From positions 1 through 37,686 of the IMG/VR virus record IMGVR_UViG_3300034073_002693: a stretch of DNA of 37,686 bases; one strand, given 5' to 3'. The DNA comes from a virus. A program made the position numbers and the translations under genes. This document shows, piece after piece, positions 17,323 through 26,272 of this stretch. Each line of letters starts with the position of its first letter. The stretch's first letter is position 1. The notes under the pieces are model-generated. The model saw nothing but the letters and a program-made list of their open reading frames with translations, ran no database searches and had not been told where the DNA came from.

Positions 17323-18116
17323 TATAACATGACAAATTCAGATAGGGTTATTACAGATGTTTGATTTGCACCAAAAGGTACTAAAGGTGTAAAATTATAT
17401 AAACCATTATTTATTTTTGGGTTTACTATTGTAATAGCACTTGTTCTCCAATCTCTGTTAACTGGATCACTGTATTGTAATATATTTAAAGGTCCATTAG
17501 GTGGGTTACCTGAAGGACTGGGGTTTATAAACCTAGTTATTTTACCGGTTTTTGCATTAAAAAAACTCGCATTCATATAAACAGTTTTATTGTTATTACT
17601 ACTTATAAAATCTTTATCATTTCTTAACCAATAAAGTCTATTAAATGGTAATATAGCAGTAGTGGTATCAAATACGTTTATGTCTTCAGTAAAAATTAAA
17701 TTGTTAGTATCCCCACTATTACTATCGTAAAAATAAAGTCTAAAAAAACTTTTTTTAAAAGGATTACGATTTTTTTTAATTTCAATATCAGTAAAATCAG
17801 CTGTGGTATAAGAAGTTGTATAAGTAGAAGAAGTTGTGTTCCAAAATCTAAACTGTATTAATAAACCATTACCGTTGTTAGCTGTGTTATTTAAATAAGT
17901 ATATTTTATAGTTTCAGCATCAAACTCACTGTTTATTGCTTTTTTTCTTTCCTCTAAAACAATATCTTGTAAATCATCACCATAATCTATAGGGTAGAAT
18001 TGGGTCTCTATCGGTATTGTAATTGATTTGTAAGAAGTAATAGTACCACCACTTACAGTTATTGTTTGTGCCGTATTTGTTAGAAACCTATTTGATATTT
18101 GGTACTTTATTAGCAT
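17322..18116 (-). CDS. Tail/baseplate protein of unknown function
   Basis: 264 residues. The sequence is beta-rich and Asn/Thr/Tyr-rich, with a short basic segment (IEIKKNRNPFKKSFFRLYFYD), no cysteine and no enzyme motif. The N-terminus (MLIKYQISNRFLTNTAQTI) lacks a signal peptide. Its ATG lies 7 bases inside the end of the upstream 613-aa gene and its stop overlaps the next gene as TAATG, so it belongs to one translationally coupled baseplate operon. A connector between the wedge genes and the SprB-like fibre is plausible from gene order only. Confidence 0.62.
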   Translation of the reverse strand: MLIKYQISNRFLTNTAQTITVSGGTITSYKSITIPIETQFYPIDYGDDLQDIVLEERKKAINSEFDAETIKYTYLNNTANNGNGLLIQFRFWNTTSSTYTTSYTTADFTDIEIKKNRNPFKKSFFRLYFYDSNSGDTNNLIFTEDINVFDTTTAILPFNRLYWLRNDKDFISSNNNKTVYMNASFFNAKTGKITRFINPSPSGNPPNGPLNILQYSDPVNRDWRTSAITIVNPKINNGLYNFTPLVPFGANQTSVITLSEFVML

Positions 18117-19951
18117 TCTTGTGGTATTGTGGTAGGTTCTATGTATTTATCACCCAATAGAGTTATCGGTGGTTTTTGTCTTCTAACATATAAATTATGG
18201 TTAAAATAAAAATAATGTGCACCGTTTAAAAAAGGGTAGTCTACACCGTTAACACCCTCTTCAAAATAACCTATAGTTAATAAATCACGCCAAGCTATAG
18301 AACCATCGGCGTAAGTAACATAATTTTCTGGTATGTCAATAATAATCTCATCGGGGTTAGCGTACTCTATTACATTTGAGTACTTTCTTATTTCTAACCG
18401 ATTAAACGGTTTATAGTAATACCCTTCATTATTAGGTGTTGGGGTGATTCCAAATCTATGGATAACATCTGAACATTTTCTTTCTAAAAGGTCTTTAGAA
18501 TTAAACTCCATAAAATCACCAATATATTTACTACCTGGTACTGCCACTATATCACCGTTACTATTAATAAAATTTGTTCTACCAGACAATTTTTCAACAC
18601 TACCAATTCCGTTTGGGTTATAAATAGATATAAACTCGATTCCGTTAGATGTGTCCGTAGTTCCATAATTAAAATCCCAATCAGCAGTCACAGTAGACCA
18701 ACCATATGGGTTTTTACCAGCTCTTTTAATAACAGTATAATAAAGTTCCGATATTGGTCCATTTCTATCACTACTTAACCCATCAATATTAACATCTTCA
18801 TTAAATTGAAATAACCAAGTGTCGTTAACAGAACCTATTGTTACATCAGAAACGTTTGGGTATATATTGCTACTAAATGAACATGGATAAACACTATAAT
18901 CGTTAGTGGTTATAACTTCAAATTGTCTAACGTAATATTCAGATGGCGTACCGTTAAAAAATCTATACTGTGGGTTAGGAGCGGGTATTACATTAGTCCC
19001 TTTAGGTACGTTTAAATTAACTCTAATTATAAACTCTGTAGAACCTGTAACACTACCTATAATGTTGTAAACTCTCCAAACACCGTTTAAAATATTTGCT
19101 GAACCCACTTTTATCTCTACAAAATCGTTAAGTAATAGATTGTGTGGTTGTGTAGTTTTTATTTTGGTGTACCTTATATCGTTCACCGTGTAATTACCTA
19201 ATGTGTTACCACTTATGTCTGTGGCCGTTGCAAAAACTATGGTGCCAGAGTTATAAAAATTAGTGTCAGCCTCTGAAGGTTCTACCACTCTAAAAAAATT
19301 ACCAAACCCAATAGGTAATGTCAAAGGATCGACTATAACATCTAAAGTTAAATTTTTTTGTAAATTTTCACCTTCAATACCTAAATTTTTAACCCTATAT
19401 ACACCTTGTAATTGATTAGTAGAAAGACTACTAGATATATAAATGTAATCCCCTTCTGATAAGTTATGGTTTTGTACACCTAAAACTGTTAAATAATTAT
19501 CAGTATTTATTACAGTGGTACCTAAAGCTTGGTATTGTAATCCACGGTAAGCTTCTGTAGAAATAGTGCCTAGAGATGTTCTAGCATTTATTGTATAATT
19601 AAAAATTTGATTTGATGGGTAAGTTATTTGCATAACCCAATTATTTGGAGCTAAAGGTGGGTTACCATAAAAGATGGGGCTCCAAGAAGAGTCGTCATAT
19701 TTACCGTTAACATAAGAAGTAGAACCTGTTGATAGTACATTTGATGTGTAGATATTGAACTTTCCGTTTATTCGATATTTTTTAGAATTGTTTCTTTCGT
19801 CTAAAAAAACTTGATACTGATTTACAATGTCTATGATATTGTATTCAGTTAAAGGTTTAGACTTTTGTTCTAAATCTAGTTGAATATTGGTGTCTTTATT
19901 TTGTGCAAGTTTATATCTAGCACTACCTATTAAATTTGAATATTTTGACAT
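18110..19951 (-). CDS. Baseplate wedge-associated protein with two internal 'HNL-GD' modules
   Basis: 613 residues, directly downstream of the gp6-like gene and coupled to it by TAATG. Two modules of about 55 residues (about 153-208 and 260-313) align as 'x-H-N-L-x-x-x-D-(Y/F)-(I/V)-x-I...L-(Q/N)-G-V-(Y/W)-R-V-x-N-(L/I)', a beta-type repeat seen in many phage tail and fibre proteins. The N-terminal 50 residues are helical (YKLAQNKDTNIQLDLEQKSK). A C-terminal beta region (430-613) ends in a single Cys. In T4 the gp7/gp8 wedge proteins follow gp6, so a wedge role is plausible, but no clear similarity to them is visible. Confidence 0.65.
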   Translation of the reverse strand: MSKYSNLIGSARYKLAQNKDTNIQLDLEQKSKPLTEYNIIDIVNQYQVFLDERNNSKKYRINGKFNIYTSNVLSTGSTSYVNGKYDDSSWSPIFYGNPPLAPNNWVMQITYPSNQIFNYTINARTSLGTISTEAYRGLQYQALGTTVINTDNYLTVLGVQNHNLSEGDYIYISSSLSTNQLQGVYRVKNLGIEGENLQKNLTLDVIVDPLTLPIGFGNFFRVVEPSEADTNFYNSGTIVFATATDISGNTLGNYTVNDIRYTKIKTTQPHNLLLNDFVEIKVGSANILNGVWRVYNIIGSVTGSTEFIIRVNLNVPKGTNVIPAPNPQYRFFNGTPSEYYVRQFEVITTNDYSVYPCSFSSNIYPNVSDVTIGSVNDTWLFQFNEDVNIDGLSSDRNGPISELYYTVIKRAGKNPYGWSTVTADWDFNYGTTDTSNGIEFISIYNPNGIGSVEKLSGRTNFINSNGDIVAVPGSKYIGDFMEFNSKDLLERKCSDVIHRFGITPTPNNEGYYYKPFNRLEIRKYSNVIEYANPDEIIIDIPENYVTYADGSIAWRDLLTIGYFEEGVNGVDYPFLNGAHYFYFNHNLYVRRQKPPITLLGDKYIEPTTIPQEC

Positions 19952-21768
19952 TAAAACTTAGTTCTTACTTTTATATCACTATTAGGTAATTTTATTTCAA
20001 ACATCGTATCATATTCAGCAAATAAAACGTAATCTGATGTTAAATCTATTTCCCCAGTTTCTTCATCTATAAATTCCTGTGAGGTGATATTAGGCGAGTA
20101 ATTACCACCGTATAGATTATAAATTTTAATATCTACCACATTAAGTACCCCGGCTACATTATTTATCGACTCCACTAATTGTGATATGTAAATATTTTGT
20201 CCCATTTGCCACTTTTTAATATCAAAATAATCTTTAATAACATTAATAGTATTGTTTATTATTTCACCCTGATTAAATGATTTATCTGTGTATAAGTCAA
20301 TATCAAAACTTAAATTTATAATTTTACCGTCTCTAATTAAAACATAATCATTTATCATCCTATATTCCGCCAACCAAGTGGCCATGTTTTCCTTTAGTGT
20401 ATTGGTTGAGCTGTTTGTTAATTTTCCGTTAGAATCTAAACCTAAAATAGCAAATTCTACTTTGTTTTCTTTTTCAGAAACTTGCATTCTAAAAGGTACA
20501 CCAAATTTACCTGGCATTTTAAATATTGTAGCGATATAATCCTTTATTGTGACAGCTCTATTTTGTGAAGAAAAATTGTATTTAGTCATGTACCTTATTT
20601 CTTCTATTGTAGGATCATTAGCTCCACCAAAAGCTGGAATAGGGTTATTTACTCGTAAAGAACTTCTGACAAACTGATTGTTTGCCGCCACGGGTCCATT
20701 AACAACCATTTCAAAAAACCCAACAGTGTTTATCGTGTTTAAACCTATATTAGCACCCGCACCACCACCTACTCTGTATTTAACGAATAAGGTACTGTTA
20801 GGTTTGGGTATTTCGCCTAAAGCTATACTATTAAAATAGTTTGATATTTGTAATATATAAGAATCTTTAGTGTAGTTTTGTAAATAATAATCATCAGAAT
20901 AACCTGACCCAAAAGTTAATTTACAAAAACCAGTGTCAGTATATTCTTTTAAAAATTTTCTGGTAACAGAAATCCATTTACCAGGTGTTATGCCAGAATT
21001 ATCCGTACTTCTTGTAGGATCATCAACAAAAATTTTGTCTTCGGCTAAAGAATCAACTTCATACCATTTTAAATTATCATCCGAAAACTCTGAAGTTGTT
21101 GGATTATTATTAAAAGTTGTACCGTCTTTTGTAATGACAGATTCTATCGATACTACATTATTGTCCGGTAATAAAACCTCTAAGAATGGTATTGAATCGG
21201 CTGTACCTAAAACTTTTTTAAAATATTTTGTCACACCATTACTAACTAACTCTCTTTTAACTAAAGTATAATTAGTAATTTGATTGTTAGAATTAATGTT
21301 TGGTATAATTAACCTATTTGGTATTCCGCCTAAAGAAAAAGGTGATGAAAAATCTATATCTTCTAAAGTCTCAAAAGTTTGTCCACCCCCCATAACTTGA
21401 GCACCGTATCTAATTACAGGTGCGTACCTAACATCAAAAGTATCACCAAAAACTGGTACTGTAACAGCAAAATCAACTAAAGTAACGGATGACCTTTTAC
21501 CGGGTATTTTTAAACCTAAAGTTCTCGCTATATTCATAACAGACCTTCTTTCTTGAGCGTAGTCTATTTGAGTTTCATTAAACATCCTATCTGTGTGGTA
21601 AGACAACATGTCTGATACAGCCGCATTAAGTTCAATTAACATCGTACCAATAGACGCATCATTAAAGTCTTGGTATAGTTCTGGGTAAAAATGTTTGACG
21701 TAATTAATTAATTCAGTTCTTACGTCTAAAAAATTTCTTGCGAAGTAATTTATTTTTTTTTCTGCCAT
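19951..21768 (-). CDS. 6: Baseplate wedge protein, gp6-like (Baseplate J family)
   Basis: 605 residues. The N-terminus (INYFARNFLDVRTELINYVK, then HFYPELYQDFNDASIGTMLIEL and AVSDMLSYHTDRMFNE) is the signature of T4 gp6 and its Baseplate_J relatives. The RTLGLKIPGKRSS segment follows as in that family. The centre (about 190-400) is the beta-rich J domain, and the C-terminal part (about 430-560) is alpha/beta with NNTINVIKDYFDIKKWQMGQ and ISQLVESINNVAGV. Gp6 forms the inner wedge ring around the tail hub. It follows the gp25-like gene by four bases, the usual 25-6 (P2 W-J) order. T4 gp6 is about 660 residues, so the length fits. Confidence 0.9.
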   Translation of the reverse strand: MAEKKINYFARNFLDVRTELINYVKHFYPELYQDFNDASIGTMLIELNAAVSDMLSYHTDRMFNETQIDYAQERRSVMNIARTLGLKIPGKRSSVTLVDFAVTVPVFGDTFDVRYAPVIRYGAQVMGGGQTFETLEDIDFSSPFSLGGIPNRLIIPNINSNNQITNYTLVKRELVSNGVTKYFKKVLGTADSIPFLEVLLPDNNVVSIESVITKDGTTFNNNPTTSEFSDDNLKWYEVDSLAEDKIFVDDPTRSTDNSGITPGKWISVTRKFLKEYTDTGFCKLTFGSGYSDDYYLQNYTKDSYILQISNYFNSIALGEIPKPNSTLFVKYRVGGGAGANIGLNTINTVGFFEMVVNGPVAANNQFVRSSLRVNNPIPAFGGANDPTIEEIRYMTKYNFSSQNRAVTIKDYIATIFKMPGKFGVPFRMQVSEKENKVEFAILGLDSNGKLTNSSTNTLKENMATWLAEYRMINDYVLIRDGKIINLSFDIDLYTDKSFNQGEIINNTINVIKDYFDIKKWQMGQNIYISQLVESINNVAGVLNVVDIKIYNLYGGNYSPNITSQEFIDEETGEIDLTSDYVLFAEYDTMFEIKLPNSDIKVRTKF

Positions 21769-21772
21769 AATT

Positions 21773-22159
21773 TTATAATTCTAATAATACAAAGTCAGCG
21801 GACTGTAATGCCGAAATAGTTACTATGTAATCTATTCTTACAACAACGGCGTGTATGTTATCTTCAGATTTTGTTACTGTTAATTCTGTAACATTTAAGT
21901 TTGGTATAAATTTTTTTACCGCCTCGTTTATTTCATTTTTAACCGCATTGGCACTAGCCTCATCATTAGGTTCAAATAAATACTGTCTTAAATTAGCGCC
22001 AAAATCTGGTAAATAAAGTCTTTCCCCCTTGTTTGTTAATAATAAATGAACCAAATCCGATTTTATAGCCTGTTTAGCTTCGGTATTCATTTTTAAAAAC
22101 TTACCTTCTGGATCGTCACTAAAAGGAAATTGTATGTTTATGTAATTTTTTTGTGCCAT
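21773..22159 (-). CDS. 25: Baseplate wedge protein, gp25-like
   Basis: 128 residues, close to T4 gp25 (132). The features of the gp25/GPW family are present: an N-terminal INIQFPFSDDPEGKFLKM strand, a helix with IKSDLVHLLLTNKGERLYLPDFGANL, the 'FEPND' variant of the conserved EPR motif near residue 63, and the C-terminal VRIDYIVT strand. It belongs to the inner baseplate next to gp6 and gp53 and resembles lysozyme-like gp25 proteins of contractile systems. It is the first gene of the long tail block and is preceded by a strong terminator and a late-promoter-like element. The ATG has the AT-rich leader TAAAAAGATTA and no Shine-Dalgarno sequence. Confidence 0.93.
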   Translation of the reverse strand: MAQKNYINIQFPFSDDPEGKFLKMNTEAKQAIKSDLVHLLLTNKGERLYLPDFGANLRQYLFEPNDEASANAVKNEINEAVKKFIPNLNVTELTVTKSEDNIHAVVVRIDYIVTISALQSADFVLLEL

Positions 22160-22164
22160 TAATC

Positions 22165-22178
22165 TTTTTATAAATATC
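22165..22178 (-). promoter_or_regulatory. Putative phage late promoter of the baseplate block
   Basis: On the minus strand this reads GATATTTATAAAAA, 19 bases upstream of the gp25-like ATG. It is located directly after the intrinsic terminator at 22236-22259, where a new promoter is expected. Confidence 0.55.
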
Positions 22179-22235
22179 TATTCATGAAATTTACCACCAA
22201 AAAATAAAATCTAAAGTGTAAAGTTTATTGCATTA

Positions 22236-22259
22236 AAAAACCCTCCGAAGAGGGTTTTT
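22236..22259 (-). terminator. Strong intrinsic terminator with UUCG loop
   Basis: The minus-strand transcript folds as AAAAACCCUC-UUCG-GAGGGUUUUU and continues into a U run. A GC-rich stem closed by the very stable cUUCGg tetraloop is a classic rho-independent terminator. The A and T tracts on both sides could make it bidirectional. It ends the HNH/mini-gene unit before the baseplate operon. Confidence 0.92.
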
Positions 22260-22260
22260 A

Positions 22261-22350
22261 TTATCCGTTTTTTTTACGTATTTCATATAAGGCTAACAAA
22301 ACTTGTTGTGTTAACGTTATATTAGGTCCCCATGTAATGTTATTTACCAT
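22261..22350 (-). CDS. 29-residue mini-protein of unknown function
   Basis: A short frame, starting MVNNITWGPNITLTQQVLL and ending YEIRKKNG, whose ATG overlaps the end of the HNH gene by 11 bases (ATGGTAAATAA). Its stop is immediately followed by the terminator at 22236-22259. It has a hydrophobic-aromatic N-terminal part, an amphipathic helix (TLTQQVLLALYEIRKK) and balanced codon use. Translation by coupling to the HNH stop is plausible. No family is recognised and it could be fortuitous, but the terminator sits exactly at its end. Confidence 0.45.
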   Translation of the reverse strand: MVNNITWGPNITLTQQVLLALYEIRKKNG

Positions 22351-22882
22351 AATTTTTAGTTATTAATTTACAAATATTTATAAAGTAGTCTTGATTATAA
22401 TCTTTTTTCATCATATTCACATCTTTATGAACCCATTGTACGTTATTCTTTACGTAACCTATATTAGAGTTAATTCTATCTAAAGAAAAGTCATTTTCTG
22501 TTAAATCTAAACCAGTTAAACTACATTTAAATTTTTGGTCTTTGTATAGTTTGTCTAAGTATTCTAAATTAAGATTAAATTCTATACCTCTTATATTAGC
22601 ATTTCTCTTAATTTGGGAGATAACTTTACCTGGTATTTTACCGTAACCTCGCCAAGCAGGATTTTTTTCTTTTTCCATAGAATTACCACAATCTAAACAT
22701 TGAGTGGATGTACCTTTTATTAATGTATAACAAGATACTTTACGAACAACCCCACAATCACATTGGCATTCCACTTTAGCTTCACGTTCTATAATAATGG
22801 ATGCATTAATAACGGTATATCTACCAAATTTTTGTCCTTTGATAAACATACCGTTATATTTAGATTTACCTTTTTTACCCAT
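22340..22882 (-). CDS. Free-standing HNH homing endonuclease with zinc ribbon
   Basis: 180 residues. The N-terminal part (about 39-65) is a cysteine cluster (CQCDCG, then C51, then CLDCG) of the zinc-ribbon type often found in phage HNH proteins. The C-terminal part is an HNH-like nuclease: CSLTG at 120-124, SLDRINSNIGYVKNNVQWVH at about 133-152, and NMMK at 156-159, i.e. the 'DR-x-(N/D)-S-x-x-GY-x-x-x-N-x-x-W-V' form. Its position between nrdJ and the baseplate operon, with its own promoter-like element and the nrdJ terminator upstream, fits a mobile endonuclease inserted between transcription units. nrd genes are common homing targets in T4-like phages. Whether it still cuts cannot be told. 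Confidence 0.88.
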   Translation of the reverse strand: MGKKGKSKYNGMFIKGQKFGRYTVINASIIIEREAKVECQCDCGVVRKVSCYTLIKGTSTQCLDCGNSMEKEKNPAWRGYGKIPGKVISQIKRNANIRGIEFNLNLEYLDKLYKDQKFKCSLTGLDLTENDFSLDRINSNIGYVKNNVQWVHKDVNMMKKDYNQDYFINICKLITKNYGK

Positions 22883-22890
22883 AATACTTT

Positions 22891-22904
22891 TATATATAAA
22901 TATT
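22891..22904 (-). promoter_or_regulatory. Putative phage late promoter of the HNH unit
   Basis: On the minus strand this reads AATATTTATATATA, 22 bases upstream of the HNH ATG and just after the hairpin that ends nrdJ. It shares the core with the elements at 1573, 7699, 22165 and 30999. Confidence 0.45.
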
Positions 22905-22919
22905 ATGTTTTTTCTAAAA

Positions 22920-22942
22920 GTGAGTTAATTTTATTAACCCAC
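22920..22942 (-). terminator. Terminator-like hairpin downstream of nrdJ
   Basis: The minus strand reads GTGGGTTAAT-AAA-ATTAACTCAC, a 10-bp stem with one G-U pair, followed by TTTT. It starts about 10 bases after the nrdJ stop. The U run is short, so termination may be partial. Confidence 0.65.
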
Positions 22943-22951
22943 CATTATAAT

Positions 22952-24826
22952 TTACTTAGGTAATACTATATCTATTTCACATTGTCCTCCGGCACAAGCG
23001 GCTTCACCAGATAAATTAGTATCATCATCTAATTCCACTATTTTACTTAAATCAATGTCTTTTAAAGTTTTCATTAAATTTTCGTAAACAGATTTATCAC
23101 AGTCTTCAAAAGGGGCTTGTTTGTATGTGTGATTAGAATAAGGTAATACTGACAAACCGTTATATGAATCTTTGTTTTCCCACATCCATTCACCAACTAA
23201 ATCCCATTCATTTTCTTTTACAGAGATTGTTGCTGATACATTGTGTGTGTTAGATCCTGTACGGTGACCTGCTTTAACCCATTCAGTAGAAACTTTTTTT
23301 ACACGTTCCAATAATTGAAACACTGACTCGGTTCTAACAATTGCACCTTCAGGTGATTTTTGTGGGATACTGATTACCGCAGTATCATGTGGTCTAAAGT
23401 ATTCGTCTTCAACCAATTCAGGGTGATAAAGTGATAAATAAGTGTAAATAGCCTCATTTTTACCAACACGAACTCTACGGACATAATAATCATTATGCCA
23501 AGCGTGAATACCTGATGAGGTTCCTAAAACTAATGAAGATGTACCAGAAGGTTTAACTGTCGAAGTTCTTGCTGCTTTATTAATACCTAACAAACCGGCA
23601 ACCCTTTCATTTTCTTCTTTTACTGCTTTAGCCGCCTTTTTCATGTCATAACCTAATACAACACCTGAACCAATACCAGTCATTCCAACACCGATTAAGG
23701 CATCTTTTTCGGTTGTACGTCTCCAAACATCACGAAGATAATGGAAATCAGTATAACCTGCCTGAAGAGTTCCAATAAATGCTGCCGCTTTAACCCTTTC
23801 TTCAAAATCTTCTTGTGATGTAATATCAGATGCATTTACTTCACAAAGATTACAGAATTGGTATGGTCTTAATCCAATCTCACAACAAGGGTTAGTTCCC
23901 CAATCTTTGTCGTTGGAAAGATAAATACCGGGTTCACCAGCTCCAGATAATTCAATACGTTTCCATAAATCCATAAAATATTCTTTTGTTACTTTATGTC
24001 TCATAAGAACTGCTGAATTATTTGCTCTACCTCTTTGTGGATTGTTTTCCCACCATGAACCAGATTTACAAGAAATCATCTCATCGTCGTCAGCACTAAA
24101 TAAACTAATGAGAGCTGCTCTACGAATACCGCCGGCAAGTACTGCATCTGCAATATAACATACAATATCGTGTACTTCAATAGGTTTAAGTTTATCTCCA
24201 TCTTCTTTTGCGTCTAAAACTTTTTTAATATTATGTAAACAATCCTTTAATGGTTGAGGTCCTGGTGCTTTTCCACCTGATGTTACAAGTCTAGCTCCTT
24301 TTGGACGAATGTCACTAAAGTCAAAAATAGGTGTTGACGCCTTTGTCCCGAAATAAGATTCCAATAACACTTTAATTGAGTCGGCCCAACCTTCAATAGA
24401 ATCACCTATTAAGTATCTTCTAGTTCTATTTGGGTTTGGTTTTTTGATTTCAGGTAATTTGTCTACATGGTGTTTTTGTACTGAATAACCAACACCCGTA
24501 CCACCTAATAAAAGAAACATTGCCTCAGAAAAAGAATCTACATGGTCAATCGGCATATAAGCGCAATTGTAAATTCTATTAGGAGAAATTTCAATTGGTT
24601 TTCCTCCGAATTGTAAACTTCTCATGGAAGGTAAAACTTTTTTATCGTATACAAGTTTGTAAACTTTTTCGATTTCTTCCTTTAATTGTGGGAATTTTTT
24701 TTGATGCATTTCTTTATTTCTTGTTACCAATTCTTCCCACGTTTCCCTACGATTTAATTCGGGTATGTACTTAGCGTACTTCATGTAGACAGTGATATCT
24801 GAAAGTATTTTACTACTTAGTTCCAT
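22952..24826 (-). CDS. nrdJ: Class II (B12-dependent) ribonucleotide reductase
   Basis: 624 residues. It makes deoxyribonucleotides using adenosylcobalamin, so it works with or without oxygen and needs no NrdB partner. The cysteine layout matches monomeric class II enzymes such as Lactobacillus RTPR: Cys88 (RIYNC), the radical Cys314 in N312-P-C-C-E316, its redox partner Cys325 eleven residues on, and the C-terminal shuttle pair Cys611/Cys616 (CAGGQC, five apart). The VKPSGTSS phosphate-binding loop is at 424-431. No ATP-cone is present at the N-terminus. The usual NPCGE is NPCCE, and an extra Cys328 occurs. It is the last gene of the DNA-metabolism operon, 21 bases after the helicase, and is followed by a hairpin. 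Confidence 0.93.
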   Translation of the reverse strand: MELSSKILSDITVYMKYAKYIPELNRRETWEELVTRNKEMHQKKFPQLKEEIEKVYKLVYDKKVLPSMRSLQFGGKPIEISPNRIYNCAYMPIDHVDSFSEAMFLLLGGTGVGYSVQKHHVDKLPEIKKPNPNRTRRYLIGDSIEGWADSIKVLLESYFGTKASTPIFDFSDIRPKGARLVTSGGKAPGPQPLKDCLHNIKKVLDAKEDGDKLKPIEVHDIVCYIADAVLAGGIRRAALISLFSADDDEMISCKSGSWWENNPQRGRANNSAVLMRHKVTKEYFMDLWKRIELSGAGEPGIYLSNDKDWGTNPCCEIGLRPYQFCNLCEVNASDITSQEDFEERVKAAAFIGTLQAGYTDFHYLRDVWRRTTEKDALIGVGMTGIGSGVVLGYDMKKAAKAVKEENERVAGLLGINKAARTSTVKPSGTSSLVLGTSSGIHAWHNDYYVRRVRVGKNEAIYTYLSLYHPELVEDEYFRPHDTAVISIPQKSPEGAIVRTESVFQLLERVKKVSTEWVKAGHRTGSNTHNVSATISVKENEWDLVGEWMWENKDSYNGLSVLPYSNHTYKQAPFEDCDKSVYENLMKTLKDIDLSKIVELDDDTNLSGEAACAGGQCEIDIVLPK

Positions 24827-24847
24827 GTTTTTTAATTTTTTTAATTA

Positions 24848-26260
24848 TTAATTATTATTTTGTTTTTGTAACTCTTTTGCTCTTTGGATTCTTTCACGGG
24901 TGTGAGATTCTTTTTTAACTTCTTGTGTTTTTTCATAACCTAAAAAAGTTTGAGACGTTTCAGTGTCTATATGAACTTTTCCGTTATCAAAAGTACAATC
25001 TTCAAATACAACCCCATCACGTCCAAAACGAGACTTTAAAACTGCTATTGTTGCTCTACCTGATTCTTTTTGTGGTAAGGTTCTCGCTACAGACATAATA
25101 AAATGCCCTATTTGAGCTTTCTTAATGGAACCCCCCATTTGGTCTCCTGTTACTACATCAGCACTAATTGAACTTCTATTACCTTGAACGGCAGTCCATC
25201 CAACTAATCCGAATTCACTTAACATTGATTCAAAACCTCTCATTACGTTACCCTCACCAGACCATTCATCACTATATTGTTTAGTGGATTCCACACAATC
25301 AATATAATCTAAAATAATCATATCAGGTTTAAACCCTGTTGAGATTTCATGTCTAACAAAAGATTTAATGGTTTGCATAGTTACACCCTCTGAAGAAAAC
25401 TTTCTGATTTTTAAATCATTTGTCCTGTTTTGAGTTACTTCTTTGTGTTTTGCTAAAACCTCTTCTTTTCTTTCCGCTAAATCATTTAAATCAATTCCTG
25501 ACCAACAAGCTAAATGTTTTCTTTTGATAACATCAGGCATATCTTCGAAAACAATTTGTAAAACATTATACCCTTCATTATAAGCTGAATTAGCTATTTT
25601 GGTTAAAATGGTTGTTTTACCAACACCATACGGTGCTAATACAACCCCAAGTTCACCACGAGATAGACCTCCATCGGTTAGTTGATCTATACCACTTATT
25701 CCTGTTGGAATTGGATGTCTAAAGTCTTTTTCTAATACAGCTTCTATGTTTTCTGTGATAGAAGTTCCATCGTCTTTTTCAGCACCAACTGAAAGAGCAT
25801 CTCGTAAAATTTCAGCACATTTTTCATAATTGTCAAACTCACCGTTATCAACAATCTTGTTGATTTTTTCATTTGCCTTTTTGAGCTCTTGTTGTCTACA
25901 AAAATTTAATGCCTTACTTTGTATGAATTCCCAATCTTTAACTGTTAAATCATTAATCTCTTTTAACATTTCAAAAACATAATCCTGAGTTACTTTATCC
26001 TTAACTTCCATTCTAAGGATTGTCTCAAGAGTATCGACTGTTGGGATTTTTTCATATTTCTCATAGTAGTCCTTTATTTGGGCTACTATGAGACGAAAAT
26101 ACTCATTGTCAAAGTACTTTGCGTGTACAATGTCTATGATTCTATCAGAAAATTTTTTATTGGCTGGGTGTAAAATTTGATTGATTAACTCTATTTGAAA
26201 CTTGTAACCTAAATAACCTAATGTAACACTTTTACCCATTTTTTTACCTTGTATATCCAT
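24848..26260 (-). CDS. 41: Replicative DNA helicase, gp41/DnaB-like
   Basis: 470 residues, matching T4 gp41 (475). The N-terminal 160 residues are helical, as in DnaB-type N domains. The RecA-like ATPase follows with GISGIDQLTDGGLSRGELGV, Walker A APYGVGKTT (209-217), Walker B IILDYID (315-321), and the QGNR segment (359-362) before the DNA-binding loop region. The C-terminus is basic and Gln/Lys-rich. The enzyme should form a hexamer and unwind the fork 5'-3'. The start used gives MDIQGKK. The later Met at residue 8 is an alternative. It lies 12 bases after the two-repeat gene and just before nrdJ. Confidence 0.92.
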   Translation of the reverse strand: MDIQGKKMGKSVTLGYLGYKFQIELINQILHPANKKFSDRIIDIVHAKYFDNEYFRLIVAQIKDYYEKYEKIPTVDTLETILRMEVKDKVTQDYVFEMLKEINDLTVKDWEFIQSKALNFCRQQELKKANEKINKIVDNGEFDNYEKCAEILRDALSVGAEKDDGTSITENIEAVLEKDFRHPIPTGISGIDQLTDGGLSRGELGVVLAPYGVGKTTILTKIANSAYNEGYNVLQIVFEDMPDVIKRKHLACWSGIDLNDLAERKEEVLAKHKEVTQNRTNDLKIRKFSSEGVTMQTIKSFVRHEISTGFKPDMIILDYIDCVESTKQYSDEWSGEGNVMRGFESMLSEFGLVGWTAVQGNRSSISADVVTGDQMGGSIKKAQIGHFIMSVARTLPQKESGRATIAVLKSRFGRDGVVFEDCTFDNGKVHIDTETSQTFLGYEKTQEVKKESHTRERIQRAKELQKQNNN

Positions 26261-26272
26261 AAATAGTTTTCA

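Noticed and set aside
22160-22340. Possible tRNA or other structured RNA in the gap
   Set aside because: Only the terminator hairpin and a mini-gene are seen. No cloverleaf or CCA-type end.
26239-26260. Alternative helicase start at the second Met (MGKSV)
   Set aside because: The first Met gives a normal 12-base spacing from the preceding stop. Either start leaves the domains intact.
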